A program made the translations under genes and the position numbers. From positions 124,023 to 188,022 of the forward strand of contig NZ_JACYVH010000005.1 in the NCBI RefSeq assembly GCF_014842255.1: a stretch of 64,000 bases of DNA, read 5' to 3'. Origin of the DNA: Frigoribacterium sp. CFBP 13712 (GTDB taxonomy: Bacteria; Actinomycetota; Actinomycetes; Actinomycetales; Microbacteriaceae). The notes below the pieces were generated by a model. That model did no database searches and was not told the DNA's origin. It worked only from the letters and a program-made list of their open reading frames with translations. The number at the start of each line of letters is the position of its first letter. Positions within the stretch are counted from its first letter, which is position 1. Positions 23,363-36,358 of the stretch are shown here, piece after piece.

Positions 23363-24442
23363 ATGGCTCCGACGCGAGTGGTGATGACGGGCGAGTCCCT
23401 CGACGAGCTGCGTCGGCGCGTGCGTGAGGCGCACGGCCCGGGCGCGCGGATCGTCGCGGCCCAGCGGGTGACCGTCGGGGGAGTGGGCGGGCTCTTCGCG
23501 CGCAAGCACTACGAGGCGACCGTCGACGTGCCCGACCCGTCGGCCGACCAGCCGTCGGCCCGCGTCACCATCACCCCGCCGGCGTCCCGGGCCGGCATCG
23601 CGGCGCTGCTGGCCGACGCCGACGCCGCCGACGGGTTCTCGCCTGCTGCGCCCGCTGCGCCCGCTGCGCCGGCCGCGCTCGGGTCCGCACCCTCGGCGAG
23701 TCCGGGGGCCGATCCGTTCGACCAGGTGATGTCGGGCGCGCGGGTGCCCGGCGACAGCCCGCGACGTGCGGCCCGTGCCGCCGCCGCGTCCGCCGCCGCA
23801 CCTCGCGACGCGACACCCGGGGTGCAGCCGGCCACCCGCAGCGACGCGTTCGCCGAGATCATGGACGACCTCACCTTCAACGGCATCGCCCCGGCATCGC
23901 GCGAGCCGGTCGTCCCCGCCGAGGAGGCGCGGCCCGGCCCCCTGACGAACGCCGCGGAGTTCCTCGCCGCGGCCGCCGCCTCCTCGTCCCCCGCGCTCGT
24001 CGCGAGGTCCGAGATCGACGTGCCCGCGCCTCCTGCCGTCCTGACCGGTGCCGGAGACCTCGTGGTCGTCGTGGGGCGCCCCGGAGACGCGTTCCGGGTG
24101 GCGGCGCAGATGGCGTCGTCGTTCGGCTTGCGGTCGGTCGACGTCGACGACCGGCGGAGCGCCATCCTGGCCCGCGCCGAGGGGGTCAACGGCGGCACGG
24201 CCGTGGTCACCGCGCTCGCGTGGGACGCGTCGGCGGCGGATGCCCTGCGCTCGATGTCCGCCGACCAGGTGTGGGTCGCGGTCGACGTCGGCCGCAAGCA
24301 CGACGACACGGCCCGCTGGGTCGAGGAGGTGCGGGTCGTCTCCGAGGTCGCCGCCGCCGCGGTCGTGGGCGAGGCCGACACCGCCACGCCGGGCACGGTG
24401 CACCTGCTGGGCGTGCCCGTCGGATGGCGCGAGTCCCTCTAG
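23363..24442 (+). CDS. FlhF-like protein lacking the SRP-GTPase P-loop
   Basis: A 359-residue product in the position flhF usually occupies (after flhA). The first ~55 residues resemble the FlhF N-terminal domain: MTGESLDELRRRVREAHGPG, ARIVAAQRVTVGGVGGLFAR, HYEATVDV. A long Ala/Pro-rich linker follows. The C-terminal ~130 residues have an alternating beta/alpha look (LVVVVGRPGDAFRVAAQMA from about 233), but where an SRP GTPase has GxxGxGKTT this has G238-RPGDAFR, with no lysine, and no recognisable DTAG or TKxD motif. It may be a non-GTPase derivative with a placement or counting role; function is inferred from position and the N-terminus. Confidence 0.65.
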   Translation: MAPTRVVMTGESLDELRRRVREAHGPGARIVAAQRVTVGGVGGLFARKHYEATVDVPDPSADQPSARVTITPPASRAGIAALLADADAADGFSPAAPAAPAAPAALGSAPSASPGADPFDQVMSGARVPGDSPRRAARAAAASAAAPRDATPGVQPATRSDAFAEIMDDLTFNGIAPASREPVVPAEEARPGPLTNAAEFLAAAAASSSPALVARSEIDVPAPPAVLTGAGDLVVVVGRPGDAFRVAAQMASSFGLRSVDVDDRRSAILARAEGVNGGTAVVTALAWDASAADALRSMSADQVWVAVDVGRKHDDTARWVEEVRVVSEVAAAAVVGEADTATPGTVHLLGVPVGWRESL

Positions 24443-24478
24443 ACCGATCGTTCGCGTCAGCCTGGGTAAGGTGGTCGG

Positions 24479-24718
24479 ATGCTGGTGTTGACGCGCAAGG
24501 TCGGGGAGCGGATCCTCATCGGTGACGACATCGTCATCACCGTGCTCGACTCCCGTGGCGACGGTGTGCGCATCGGCATCGACGCCCCTCGCGGGGTGAA
24601 GATCCAGCGCGAGGAGGTCGTCAAGGCCGTCGCCGAGGCCAACGCCGAGGCCGCCGCGGCCCCCGCCGACGCCGAGGCCCGCCTCCGAGCCGCCCTCGGC
24701 GGCCCCGCCCCCCGCTGA
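24479..24718 (+). CDS. csrA: Carbon storage/flagellin translation regulator CsrA
   Basis: CsrA is a small dimeric RNA-binding protein; in Gram-positives it represses flagellin translation and is held off by FliW. The 79-residue protein has the full conserved core [20 protein letters not shown], then [21 protein letters not shown] and REEV, with an Ala-rich tail of about 25 residues. AAGG lies about ten bases before ATG 24479. It ends the flagellar cluster seen here; fliW is not in the window. Confidence 0.96.
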   Translation: MLVLTRKVGERILIGDDIVITVLDSRGDGVRIGIDAPRGVKIQREEVVKAVAEANAEAAAAPADAEARLRAALGGPAPR

Positions 24719-24740
24719 CCCCCGCCGCACCTCCTCCGAC

Positions 24741-24774
24741 CGCGGCTACCGCGCCCCGAACACGCTCCGCGACG
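24741..24774 (+). repeat. 34-bp direct repeat, left copy (detached 3' end of the spermidine-synthase-like gene)
   Basis: Identical over 34 bases to 27075-27108, with weaker similarity for about ten bases on the left and six on the right. On the minus strand it spells the last nine codons plus TAG of the gene at 27080-27937, but that gene is absent here; upstream codons diverge at once. It marks the left edge of the ABC-transporter module. Confidence 0.9.
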
Positions 24775-24809
24775 ATCTGGTCGCCTGGCGCTGAAATGCC
24801 TCACGCCTG

Positions 24810-24842
24810 TAATGTTAACCGGGTGTCGGCAGATGGCGAGAG
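24810..24842 (+). promoter_or_regulatory. Possible promoter of the small-ORF/ABC module
   Basis: TAATGT (24810-24815), preceded by TG, could be an extended -10 without a clear -35. Alternatively TAAC (24816-24819) and CGAGAG (24837-24842) repeat the spacing of the fliH sigma-28-like site, but the second half is also the ribosome site for ATG 24850, which makes this reading doubtful. Confidence 0.3.
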
Positions 24843-24849
24843 GTGACTC

Positions 24850-24960
24850 ATGGTCGAAGACGACGTCAGGCCCCGAGATCCGGTTCGAGACGAGAGCGCG
24901 CCGGTCGGGCCGGGGCTCGAGCCAGGCATCGTGACCAGCTCGGCTCGAGGTCTCGCATGA
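24850..24960 (+). CDS. 36-residue peptide of unknown function, coupled to an ABC transporter
   Basis: The open frame begins MVEDDVRPRDPV and ends TSSARGLA. It has a good ribosome site, GAGAGGTGA, just ahead of ATG 24850. Its TGA overlaps the ATG of the ABC ATPase (ATGA at 24957-24960), the coupling used between the next two genes as well, which argues that it is translated. There is no signal peptide, no membrane helix and no cysteine. It could be an exported peptide, a leader controlling the transporter, or only a coupling device. No family was recognised. Confidence 0.5.
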   Translation: MVEDDVRPRDPVRDESAPVGPGLEPGIVTSSARGLA

Positions 24961-25625
24961 CCCGCATCGATCTACGAGATGTCGTCGTGACGCATCCCGA
25001 CCGGCGACGACCGCCGATCCTCGCCGGGATCGACCTGACCGTCCTGCCCGGGGAGTTCGTCGCCCTCGAGGGGGCATCGGGCGCCGGCAAGACGACCCTG
25101 CTGGCCTGCCTCGCCGGTCTCGATCGGCCGTCCCGGGGCCTCGTCGCCCTCGACGGAGTCGATCTCCGGTCGCTCTCACCTCGTCGTCTGGCCGCCCTGC
25201 GTTCCCATGGCGTCGGCCTCGTCCTGCAGCGCGACAACGTCCTCTCGGCTCTATCCGTCGCCGAGAACGTCGGCCTCCCTGCGCGCATCCGGGGTCGACC
25301 GCTTCCCGACACGCAGGTGCTCGAAGCGCTCCATGCGGTGGGTCTGGCCGACCGGGCCGAGGCTCGTCCGGCTCAGCTCTCCGGTGGAGAGCGTCAGCGG
25401 GTCGCCGTCGCGCGATGTCTCGCCTCCCGGGTGCCGCTGATCCTCGCCGACGAGCCGACGGAGGCGCTCGACCGACACGGCGCCGGCATCGTCGTCGATC
25501 TGCTCCGGCATCAGGCCGAGCGGGGGTGCACGGTCGTCATGGTGACGCACGACGCCGACGCGGCGGCCAGGGCCCATCGTCGGGTGCTGCTCGAGCGCGG
25601 GATGATCAGGAGCGACCGCAGGTGA
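24957..25625 (+). CDS. ABC transporter ATP-binding protein (LolD/MacB-like class)
   Basis: A 222-residue ATPase with Walker A GASGAGKTT (about 41-49), Q-loop VLQRDNVLSALSV, signature LSGGERQRVA, Walker B LILADEP and switch histidine MVTHD. Size and motifs fit ATPases that work with FtsX-like permeases in lipoprotein release, peptide export or antibiotic resistance. The start ATG 24957 overlaps the preceding 36-codon frame and the stop overlaps the permease GTG (GTGA), so the three are one unit. It lies between two 34-bp direct repeats, as if inserted as a module. Confidence 0.93.
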   Translation: MTRIDLRDVVVTHPDRRRPPILAGIDLTVLPGEFVALEGASGAGKTTLLACLAGLDRPSRGLVALDGVDLRSLSPRRLAALRSHGVGLVLQRDNVLSALSVAENVGLPARIRGRPLPDTQVLEALHAVGLADRAEARPAQLSGGERQRVAVARCLASRVPLILADEPTEALDRHGAGIVVDLLRHQAERGCTVVMVTHDADAAARAHRRVLLERGMIRSDRR

Positions 25626-27073
25626 GGCTGGTCGGGCTCGTCCATCGAGCCTCGTCCTCGCGAGCGGCCCTCTGGGCGGAGGTCATGGTCTCGTGCGCGT
25701 CCGTCCTCGCTCTCGCCCTCATCGTCTCCGCGCACCTGGCGGCAGTCGCCAGCGTGCCGTCTGCCGCCGACGAGTCGGCGGACGCGACTGCGACGGCGCT
25801 CACCTTCGCGGTCGTCACGGCTGCTGCGGTCGTCAGCGCCACCGTCCGGGCCGTCCACGACGCTCGGCGTCCGGTCCTGCTGGCCCTGATCAGTCTCGGT
25901 GCCGACCCCGCAGCCGTGACCGTCGCCTGTGCGCTGCGTTCGGTTCTGCTCGCCGCCGGCGGGGCCCTCATCGCCGGAGTGCTCATGATCCCGATCGTCG
26001 TCTCATCGGGACTCGACACCTCCGTGCGACTGCTCGACAGGGCCGCCCAGACCGTCCAGCCGCCCGTCGGTCAATCAGCCACCACGGTCGCGATGGCGTC
26101 TCTGGCGGTCATGTCGATGTTCTGCCTCTCCGCCTTCGCCGCGGCCATCCCCTCGCGACGGAGGCTGCCGGCCGCGGCGCTCCGCGAGACGAGTCGTCGC
26201 GCGTTCCCGTCCTCGGCATTCCGCGTGGCCGCGTCGCTCGTCGTCCTGGTCTCGGTGATCGGTCCCGTGGTGGCCCTCGCCCTCCTGTCTCCGGCGCTCC
26301 CACGGCTCGTCCGAGCGCTGAGCCCGGCCCTCTCGCCAGAGGAGCTGCGGGGCGTCGAGAGGCTGGTCGAGATGTCCGAGGGGTCGTGGGCGATGGCGTT
26401 CATGGTGGCCTCGACGCTGGCCGTGGTCGTGACCCTCGCGATGCTCGCTCCGGTCGTCGGAGTGGCATTGGTCCGGGCTGCCGCGGCCCTCGCCCCCCTG
26501 CGAGGCGTAGTCTGGTATCTCGCCCGCCGCATCGCAGTCGAACGAGTCGCCGTCACGTCCGCGTCCGCCTCCGCCACCGTCATCCTGGTCGGGCTGGTGG
26601 CTCTGACCCAGGCCACCTTCGACCTCGCCGCCATGACCGGCTTCGAACTGCAGACCACCGTCGCGGAGCAGTGGCTCGAAGTCGCCTGGAGCCTCGGCCC
26701 TGCGGTGGTGATCGCTCTCAGCGGGGGTGTCGCGGCGATGCTCGTCGCGTCCAGACAGGACTCGAGCGACTGGATCGCGCTCGCAGGGATGGGTCTGTCG
26801 CGGCGTTCCGCGCGACTCGTGCCTCTGGCTCAGGCGTCTCTGCAGACCTGCGCCGCCGGGGTGCCCCCTGTGGCGCTGGCCCTGCTGGCTCTCGGTGCCG
26901 CCCTCGGTCTCGCCGAGGTGACCGGGTCGACGGTCGTCGTCTCCGCGCCCGACCTCCGCCCCGCGGCGGCGGCTGTCCTGGTCTGCCTCGTCGTCGACGT
27001 CTCGGTGTCGATCCGGCGACTCCCCGACGCCCTGGGGCGGGGAGGGAGGGCCGGTGGGCGGCTCCTCCTGTGA
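25622..27073 (+). CDS. FtsX-like ABC transporter permease
   Basis: A 483-residue membrane protein with about eight to ten hydrophobic segments: one at 15-40, pairs near 55-75 and 90-130, and further groups around 150-220, 255-295, 310-330 and 360-460. The arrangement of a repeated three- to four-helix unit separated by a soluble stretch (about 220-250) fits the FtsX/MacB permease class, although the large extracytoplasmic domain is short. GTG 25622 overlaps the ATPase stop. The TGA at 27071-27073 ends one base before the right 34-bp repeat. Substrate unknown; export or immunity is more likely than uptake for this class. Confidence 0.8.
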   Translation: MRLVGLVHRASSSRAALWAEVMVSCASVLALALIVSAHLAAVASVPSAADESADATATALTFAVVTAAAVVSATVRAVHDARRPVLLALISLGADPAAVTVACALRSVLLAAGGALIAGVLMIPIVVSSGLDTSVRLLDRAAQTVQPPVGQSATTVAMASLAVMSMFCLSAFAAAIPSRRRLPAAALRETSRRAFPSSAFRVAASLVVLVSVIGPVVALALLSPALPRLVRALSPALSPEELRGVERLVEMSEGSWAMAFMVASTLAVVVTLAMLAPVVGVALVRAAAALAPLRGVVWYLARRIAVERVAVTSASASATVILVGLVALTQATFDLAAMTGFELQTTVAEQWLEVAWSLGPAVVIALSGGVAAMLVASRQDSSDWIALAGMGLSRRSARLVPLAQASLQTCAAGVPPVALALLALGAALGLAEVTGSTVVVSAPDLRPAAAAVLVCLVVDVSVSIRRLPDALGRGGRAGGRLLL

Positions 27074-27074
27074 T

Positions 27075-27108
27075 CGCGGCTACCGCGCCCCGAACACGCT
27101 CCGCGACG
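27075..27108 (+). repeat. 34-bp direct repeat, right copy (3' end of the spermidine-synthase-like gene)
   Basis: Exact partner of 24741-24774. It contains the stop codon (complement of 27080-27082) and the last nine codons of the minus-strand gene. The two copies enclose 2300 bases. Confidence 0.9.
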
Positions 27109-27937
27109 GCTCGGGCGACGGCACGGCGGTGGCGTCGGTGACGACCGGCGCTCCGGCGATGAAGTCGCGCAGCTCACGACCGTGCACGACCTTGGCCGGC
27201 AGCGGGTCCGACGAGTAGAGCCGGGGCATGCGGTCGGTGGGCAGCGGCGACGGCGAGCCGATGAGCACGACGTTGCCGAACCTCCTGCCCTTCAGGGTGG
27301 CGGGGTCCGCGACGGCCGCGACGTGCTCGAAGACCGTCGCCAGGGTCGACGCCTGCCCCCGGGCGAAGGCCAGGCCGGCGCCGTCGGCGGAGTTGACGAT
27401 GAGCATCCCGGTCGGCGACAGGAACTCCGCCGCGGCCGAGTAGAACTCGAGCGAGGTCACGTGCGCGGGGATCTGCGACCCGCCGAACACGTCGACCACG
27501 AGCAGATCCACCGTGCCCCGCAGCCCGGCCGGCAGCTTCACCATGACCTCGCGGGCGTCGCCGTAGCGGACCCGGATGGAGGCGCCCCGCGGGAAGGGCA
27601 GTCGCTCCCGTACCAGCGCCACGAGACCCGCCTCGAGCTCGATGACCTGCTGGCGCGACCCGGGGCGGGTGGCCTCGACGTAGCGGGGCAGCGTCAGGGC
27701 GCCGGCGCCGAGGTGCAGAGCCGTCACGGGGCCCTCGGGGAGCAGATCGATGGCGTGGCCGATGCGGTGCACGTACTCGAAGGCGAGGTGGGTCGGGTCG
27801 TCCAGGTCCACATGCGACTGCGGCGTCCCGTCGACGATCAGCGTGTAGGCGCCGGGGCGGTGGCGGTCCTCGTCGATGCGCGCGAGACCCGCGCCGATCG
27901 AGATCTCGGCGGGGGGTTCGTCGTGCTGTGCGGCCAT
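27080..27937 (-). CDS. Spermidine-synthase-like methyltransferase-fold protein
   Basis: A 285-residue protein with the aminopropyltransferase/SAM-methyltransferase fold: [20 protein letters not shown] (motif I), [13 protein letters not shown] with the acidic residue after strand 2, RYGDAREVM, and [20 protein letters not shown] at the position of the catalytic loop. Such stand-alone proteins are common in actinobacteria and often annotated as spermidine synthase or fused-MFS-like; polyamine activity is not assured. ATG 27937 (MAAQHDEPP) is chosen; reading is open to 27985 but that enters the rpoB promoter zone. Transcribed away from rpoB. Its last nine codons form one copy of the 34-bp repeat. 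Confidence 0.8.
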   Translation of the reverse strand: MAAQHDEPPAEISIGAGLARIDEDRHRPGAYTLIVDGTPQSHVDLDDPTHLAFEYVHRIGHAIDLLPEGPVTALHLGAGALTLPRYVEATRPGSRQQVIELEAGLVALVRERLPFPRGASIRVRYGDAREVMVKLPAGLRGTVDLLVVDVFGGSQIPAHVTSLEFYSAAAEFLSPTGMLIVNSADGAGLAFARGQASTLATVFEHVAAVADPATLKGRRFGNVVLIGSPSPLPTDRMPRLYSSDPLPAKVVHGRELRDFIAGAPVVTDATAVPSPEPSRSVFGAR

Positions 27938-27994
27938 GGGGTCAACCCTGGCACGGGTTATACCGAATCCGGCACAGAAGGTCAACGACAGGGC

Positions 27995-28024
27995 TTGCCA
28001 GGCGTGTCCGCAGCGACCTAGTAT
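27995..28024 (+). promoter_or_regulatory. Promoter of rpoB-rpoC
   Basis: TTGCCA (27995-28000), 18 bases, TAGTAT (28019-28024): a good housekeeping-sigma match. The leader to the rpoB start is about 200 bases and otherwise shows no recognised element. Confidence 0.7.
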
Positions 28025-28232
28025 GGACCTTTGCGCTCCCCGTGCGTCGACTCGTCATATTCCGGTCGGCGACGCACCTCCGAGTTCAGGCCCCCGAATA
28101 TCGCGGCGGGGGCGTCCTCGGCTTCGACCTCCGGCCATGCGCCGCGGGGCCGACGTCCCCCGGGAGGGCCGTTCACCACTCACCATACTGTCCGACAGTG
28201 ATGACCCGACGGGGTCCACGGAGGTAACTTCC

Positions 28233-31200
28233 TTGGCTGCTGCGAACACCGCAAACACCAACTCACCCAAGAACGGCCGAGGCGCATCGCGACTCTCGTT
28301 CGCCAAGATCACCGACACGCTGACGGTCCCCGACCTTCTGGCGCTGCAGACGGAGAGCTTCGACTGGCTCGTCGGCAACGACATCTGGAAGGAGCGCCTC
28401 GCCGAGGCGACCGAGCAGGGTCGCACCGACCTCGCCCTCCACTCCGGCCTGGAGGAGATCTTCGAGGAGATCTCCCCGATCGAGGACCTCGGCGAGACGA
28501 TGCAGCTGTCGTTCACCGCTCCCGAGCTCGAAGAGCCGAAGTACACCATCGACGAGTGCAAAGAGCGCGGCAAGACCTACGCCGCACCGCTGTACGTCAA
28601 CGCCGAGTTCATGAACCACCTCACCGGTGAGATCAAGACGCAGACGGTCTTCATGGGCGACTTCCCGCTGATGACCGAGCGCGGAACCTTCATCATCAAC
28701 GGCACCGAACGTGTCGTCGTGTCGCAGCTCGTCCGCAGCCCGGGCGTGTACTTCGAGCGCGCCTCCGACAAGACCTCCGACAAGGACATCTACTCGGCTC
28801 GCGTCATCCCGAGCCGTGGTGCCTGGCTCGAGTTCGAGATCGACAAGCGCGACCAGGTCGGCGTCCGCATCGACCGCAAGCGCAAGCAGAGCGTCACCGT
28901 CTTCCTCAAGGCCCTCGGTCTGACGAGCGAAGAGATCACCGAGAAGTTCAAGGGCTTCGCCTCCATCGAGGCGACCCTCGAGAAGGACGCCATCCTCACC
29001 AAGGAGGAGGCGCTCAAAGACATCTACCGCAAGCTGCGTCCCGGCGAGCAGGTCGCTGCCGAGGCCGCGCGCGCGCTGCTCGACAACTTCTACTTCAACC
29101 CGAAGCGCTACGACCTGGCGAAGGTGGGTCGTTACAAGATCAACCGCAAGCTCGGCATCGACGCGCCCCTGGTCGACTCGGTCCTGACCGTCGACGACAT
29201 CGTCGCCACGATCAAGTACCTGGTGTCGCTGCACGCCGAGCAGAAGACGATGGACGGAGTCCGCGAGGGCGAGTCCGTCGAGCTGCGTCTCGACGTCGAC
29301 GACATCGACCACTTCGGCAACCGTCGCATCCGCGCGGTCGGCGAGCTGATCCAGAACCAGGTCCGCACCGGTCTGTCGCGCATGGAGCGCGTCGTCCGCG
29401 AGCGCATGACCACTCAAGACATCGAGGCGATCACGCCGCAGACCCTGATCAACGTGCGCCCCGTCGTCGCCGCGATCAAGGAGTTCTTCGGGACGTCTCA
29501 GCTGTCGCAGTTCATGGACCAGAACAACCCGCTGTCGGGTCTGACCCACAAGCGCCGCCTGTCCGCTCTCGGACCGGGTGGTCTGTCGCGTGAGCGCGCC
29601 GGCGTCGAGGTCCGAGACGTCCACCCCTCGCACTACGGCCGCATGTGCCCGATCGAGACCCCGGAAGGCCCGAACATCGGTCTGATCGGCTCGCTCGCGT
29701 CGTTCGCCCGCATCAACTCCTTCGGGTTCATCGAGACCCCGTACCGTCGTGTCGTCAAGGGCAACGTGTCCACGACGATCGACTACCTGACCGCGTCCGA
29801 GGAAGACGAGTACGTCGTCGCGCAGGCCAACGCGCCCCTCGACGACAAGTTCGACTTCGTCGACGACAAGGTCCTGGTCCGCAAGAAGGGCGGAGAGGTC
29901 GAGCTCGTCGGCAAGGACGAGGTCGACTACATGGACGTCTCGCCGCGCCAGATGGTCTCGGTCGCCACGTCGCTCATCCCGTTCCTCGAGCACGACGATG
30001 CGAACCGCGCCCTCATGGGTGCCAACATGCAGCGTCAGGCCGTCCCGCTGGTCCGCAGCGAGAGCCCGCTCGTCGGCACCGGCATGGAGGGCTACACGGC
30101 CATCGACGCCGGTGACGTGGTCACCGCCGACGCCGCCGGCGTGGTCGCCGAGGTCTCGGCCGACGTCGTCACCGTCCAGCTCGACGCCGGTGGAACCCAG
30201 GAGTACTACCTCCGCAAGTTCGACCGCTCGAACCAGGGCGCCAGCTACAACCACCGCGTGATCGTCGACGCCGGTCAGCGCATCGAGGTCGGCGAGGTCA
30301 TCGCCGACGGACCCGCGACCGAGAACGGCGAGCTCGCACTCGGCAAGAACCTGCTCGTCGCGTTCATGCCGTGGGAGGGCTACAACTACGAGGACGCGAT
30401 GATCCTGTCGCAGAACCTCATCAAGGACGACACGCTCTCCTCGATCCACATCGAGGAGTACGAGGTCGACGCCCGCGACACGAAGCTCGGCAAGGAGGAG
30501 ATCACCCGTGACCTCCCCAACGTCAGCCCGGATCTGCTGGCCGACCTCGACGAGCGCGGCATCATCCGCATCGGCGCCGAGGTCCGCCCCGGCGACATCC
30601 TCGTCGGCAAGGTCACGCCCAAGGGCGAGACCGAGCTCAGCGCCGAAGAGCGTCTGCTTCGTGCGATCTTCAACGAGAAGAGCCGCGAGGTCCGCGACAC
30701 GTCCCTGAAGGTGCCTCACGGCGAGCAGGGGACCGTCATCGGCGTCAAGGTCTTCGACTCGCAAGACGGAGACGACGAGCTCGGCTCGGGTGTCAACCAA
30801 CGCGTCGTGGTGTTCATCGCCCAGAAGCGCAAGATCACCGCGGGTGACAAGCTCGCCGGTCGTCACGGCAACAAGGGCGTCATCTCGACGATCCTCCCCG
30901 TCGAAGACATGCCCTTCCTCGCCGACGGAACCCCCGTCGACATCATCCTGAACCCGTTGGGCGTCCCCGGTCGAATGAACTTCGGCCAGGTGCTCGAGAT
31001 CCACCTCGGGTGGATCGCGGCGCAGGGCTGGAACGTCGAGGGCATCCAGGAGTGGGCGAAGAACCTGCCCCCCGAGGCGCTCAGCGCCGCTCCCGGCACG
31101 AAGGTCGCCACCCCGGTGTTCGACGGTGCCGCCGAGCGCGAGATCGAGGGTCTGCTCGACTCGACCCTCCCGACCCGCGACGGGGAGCGCCTCATCGGTT

Positions 31201-31724
31201 CGTCCGGTAAGGCCCGCCTCTTCGACGGTCGCTCGGGTGAGCCGTTCCCGAACCCGATCTCGGTCGGCTACATGTACATCCTCAAGCTGCACCACCTCGT
31301 CGACGACAAGATCCACGCTCGCTCGACGGGTCCGTACTCGATGATCACGCAGCAGCCGCTGGGTGGTAAGGCGCAGTTCGGTGGTCAGCGATTCGGTGAG
31401 ATGGAGGTCTGGGCCCTCGAGGCCTACGGCGCCGCGTACGCGCTGCAGGAGCTCCTGACCATCAAGTCCGACGACATCCTCGGCCGCGTCAAGGTCTACG
31501 AGGCGATCGTCAAGGGTGAGAACATCCAGGAGCCCGGCATCCCCGAGAGCTTCAAGGTCCTCATCAAAGAGATGCAGTCGCTCTGCCTGAACGTCGAGGT
31601 CCTCTCGGCCGACGGCCAGACGGTCAGCCTGCGCGACACGGACGACGAGGTCTTCCGTGCCGCCGAAGAGCTGGGCATCAACATCTCTTCCCGCTTCGAG
31701 TCGTCGAACGTCGACGAGATCTAA
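28233..31724 (+). CDS. rpoB: RNA polymerase beta subunit RpoB
   Basis: RpoB is one half of the RNA polymerase active cleft. The product is 1163 residues, the usual actinobacterial size. The rifampicin pocket reads [20 protein letters not shown], then [15 protein letters not shown], with D429, H439 and S444 in the sensitive state. Other landmarks are YEDAMILSQ and the C-terminal [23 protein letters not shown] 28233 is the start: GGAGGTAA precedes it by five bases and AAANTANTN follows; longer in-frame reading upstream crosses the promoter. rpoC follows after 46 bases. Confidence 0.98.
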   Translation: MAAANTANTNSPKNGRGASRLSFAKITDTLTVPDLLALQTESFDWLVGNDIWKERLAEATEQGRTDLALHSGLEEIFEEISPIEDLGETMQLSFTAPELEEPKYTIDECKERGKTYAAPLYVNAEFMNHLTGEIKTQTVFMGDFPLMTERGTFIINGTERVVVSQLVRSPGVYFERASDKTSDKDIYSARVIPSRGAWLEFEIDKRDQVGVRIDRKRKQSVTVFLKALGLTSEEITEKFKGFASIEATLEKDAILTKEEALKDIYRKLRPGEQVAAEAARALLDNFYFNPKRYDLAKVGRYKINRKLGIDAPLVDSVLTVDDIVATIKYLVSLHAEQKTMDGVREGESVELRLDVDDIDHFGNRRIRAVGELIQNQVRTGLSRMERVVRERMTTQDIEAITPQTLINVRPVVAAIKEFFGTSQLSQFMDQNNPLSGLTHKRRLSALGPGGLSRERAGVEVRDVHPSHYGRMCPIETPEGPNIGLIGSLASFARINSFGFIETPYRRVVKGNVSTTIDYLTASEEDEYVVAQANAPLDDKFDFVDDKVLVRKKGGEVELVGKDEVDYMDVSPRQMVSVATSLIPFLEHDDANRALMGANMQRQAVPLVRSESPLVGTGMEGYTAIDAGDVVTADAAGVVAEVSADVVTVQLDAGGTQEYYLRKFDRSNQGASYNHRVIVDAGQRIEVGEVIADGPATENGELALGKNLLVAFMPWEGYNYEDAMILSQNLIKDDTLSSIHIEEYEVDARDTKLGKEEITRDLPNVSPDLLADLDERGIIRIGAEVRPGDILVGKVTPKGETELSAEERLLRAIFNEKSREVRDTSLKVPHGEQGTVIGVKVFDSQDGDDELGSGVNQRVVVFIAQKRKITAGDKLAGRHGNKGVISTILPVEDMPFLADGTPVDIILNPLGVPGRMNFGQVLEIHLGWIAAQGWNVEGIQEWAKNLPPEALSAAPGTKVATPVFDGAAEREIEGLLDSTLPTRDGERLIGSSGKARLFDGRSGEPFPNPISVGYMYILKLHHLVDDKIHARSTGPYSMITQQPLGGKAQFGGQRFGEMEVWALEAYGAAYALQELLTIKSDDILGRVKVYEAIVKGENIQEPGIPESFKVLIKEMQSLCLNVEVLSADGQTVSLRDTDDEVFRAAEELGINISSRFESSNVDEI

Positions 31725-31770
31725 GCCCTCCCCAGACGACGTCGACACTTTTTTCACAAAGGGATAAACA

Positions 31771-35652
<3,882 letters not shown>

Positions 35653-35657
35653 TCCGC

Positions 35658-35694
35658 GGAGGTGCGGTGAGGGTCAGTCCCGCACCGCGCCTCC
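35658..35694 (+). terminator. Hairpin after rpoC with GGAGGCGCG-type arms
   Basis: GGAGGTGCGGTG (35658-35669) pairs with CACCGCGCCTCC (35683-35694), twelve pairs with one G-U, 13-base loop. First of two hairpins behind rpoC. Confidence 0.65.
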
Positions 35695-35706
35695 TCGAAT
35701 CGACAC

Positions 35707-35745
35707 AGGGCCCCGGCCCACGCCTCGTGCGTGGACCGGGGCCCT
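35707..35745 (+). terminator. Terminator of rpoBC
   Basis: AGGGCCCCGG (35707-35716) pairs with CCGGGGCCCT (35736-35745); an inner CCACGC/GCGTGG pair (35718-35723, 35729-35734) extends the stem. No T-run follows, as is common in high-GC actinobacteria. Confidence 0.75.
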
Positions 35746-35802
35746 CCGTCGTCCCCGCCTCACTCCGGCGGGTGACCGTTACCGGGCGATAGGGTCGGCG
35801 GC

Positions 35803-36348
35803 GTGCGCTACGAACGGCAGCTGTCAGACACGGTCCACCTGAGGGAGGCGCGGGTCGACGACGCCGCGTCCCTCGCCGCCGCCTACGACCGCAACAGGGC
35901 GCACCTCGCCCCCTGGGATCCCGAGCGCACGCCCTCCTTCTTCACCGAGCACGGTCAGCGCAGCGTCCTGGCCGGTCGGCTCGCGTCCTCGGCGGCGGGG
36001 GAGGGGCAGTCGTTCCTCCTGATCGAGGGCGACGAGGTCGTCGGCGGCATCTCGCTCAACCAGATCGTCCGCGGCCCCGTGCAGCGGGCGACGGTCGGCT
36101 ACTGGCTCGACCACGAGCACGTCGGTCGGGGGCTGGCGACGGCCGCCGTCGGAGCCGTCGTCGACTTCGCGACCGTGACCCTGCGTCTGCACCGCCTCGA
36201 GGCGGGAGCGCTGCCCCGCAACGCCGCGTCACGGGCCGTGCTGACCCGCTCGGGCTTCGTCGAGTACGGCTATGCGGCGAGCTACCTGCGCATCGCGGGC
36301 GTGTGGGAGGACCACGTGCTGTACCACCGCCTCCTCGGCTCGGCGTAG
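35803..36348 (+). CDS. GNAT-family N-acetyltransferase (RimJ/RimL type)
   Basis: A 181-residue acetyltransferase. The acetyl-CoA-binding loop is seen as HVGRGLATAAVGAVV (about 106-120), preceded by the beta-4 strand TVGYWLDHEH and followed by LHRLEAGALPRNAASRAVL and SGFVEYGYA, the typical pattern of RimJ-like enzymes that acetylate protein N-termini or small amines. GTG 35803 is the start. It stands alone between the rpoC terminators and a small membrane-protein gene; the substrate cannot be told. Confidence 0.9.
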   Translation: MRYERQLSDTVHLREARVDDAASLAAAYDRNRAHLAPWDPERTPSFFTEHGQRSVLAGRLASSAAGEGQSFLLIEGDEVVGGISLNQIVRGPVQRATVGYWLDHEHVGRGLATAAVGAVVDFATVTLRLHRLEAGALPRNAASRAVLTRSGFVEYGYAASYLRIAGVWEDHVLYHRLLGSA

Positions 36349-36358
36349 CCTCGACGAC

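Noticed and set aside
24741-27108. A tRNA or integrase gene that would explain the 34-bp repeats
   Set aside because: No cloverleaf and no recombinase motif is visible between or near the repeats; the right copy is clearly the 3' end of a protein gene.
29481-29570. Possible rifampicin-resistance changes in rpoB
   Set aside because: D429, H439 and S444 and the surrounding pocket are in the sensitive form. The rpsL K43 residue is likewise the sensitive form.
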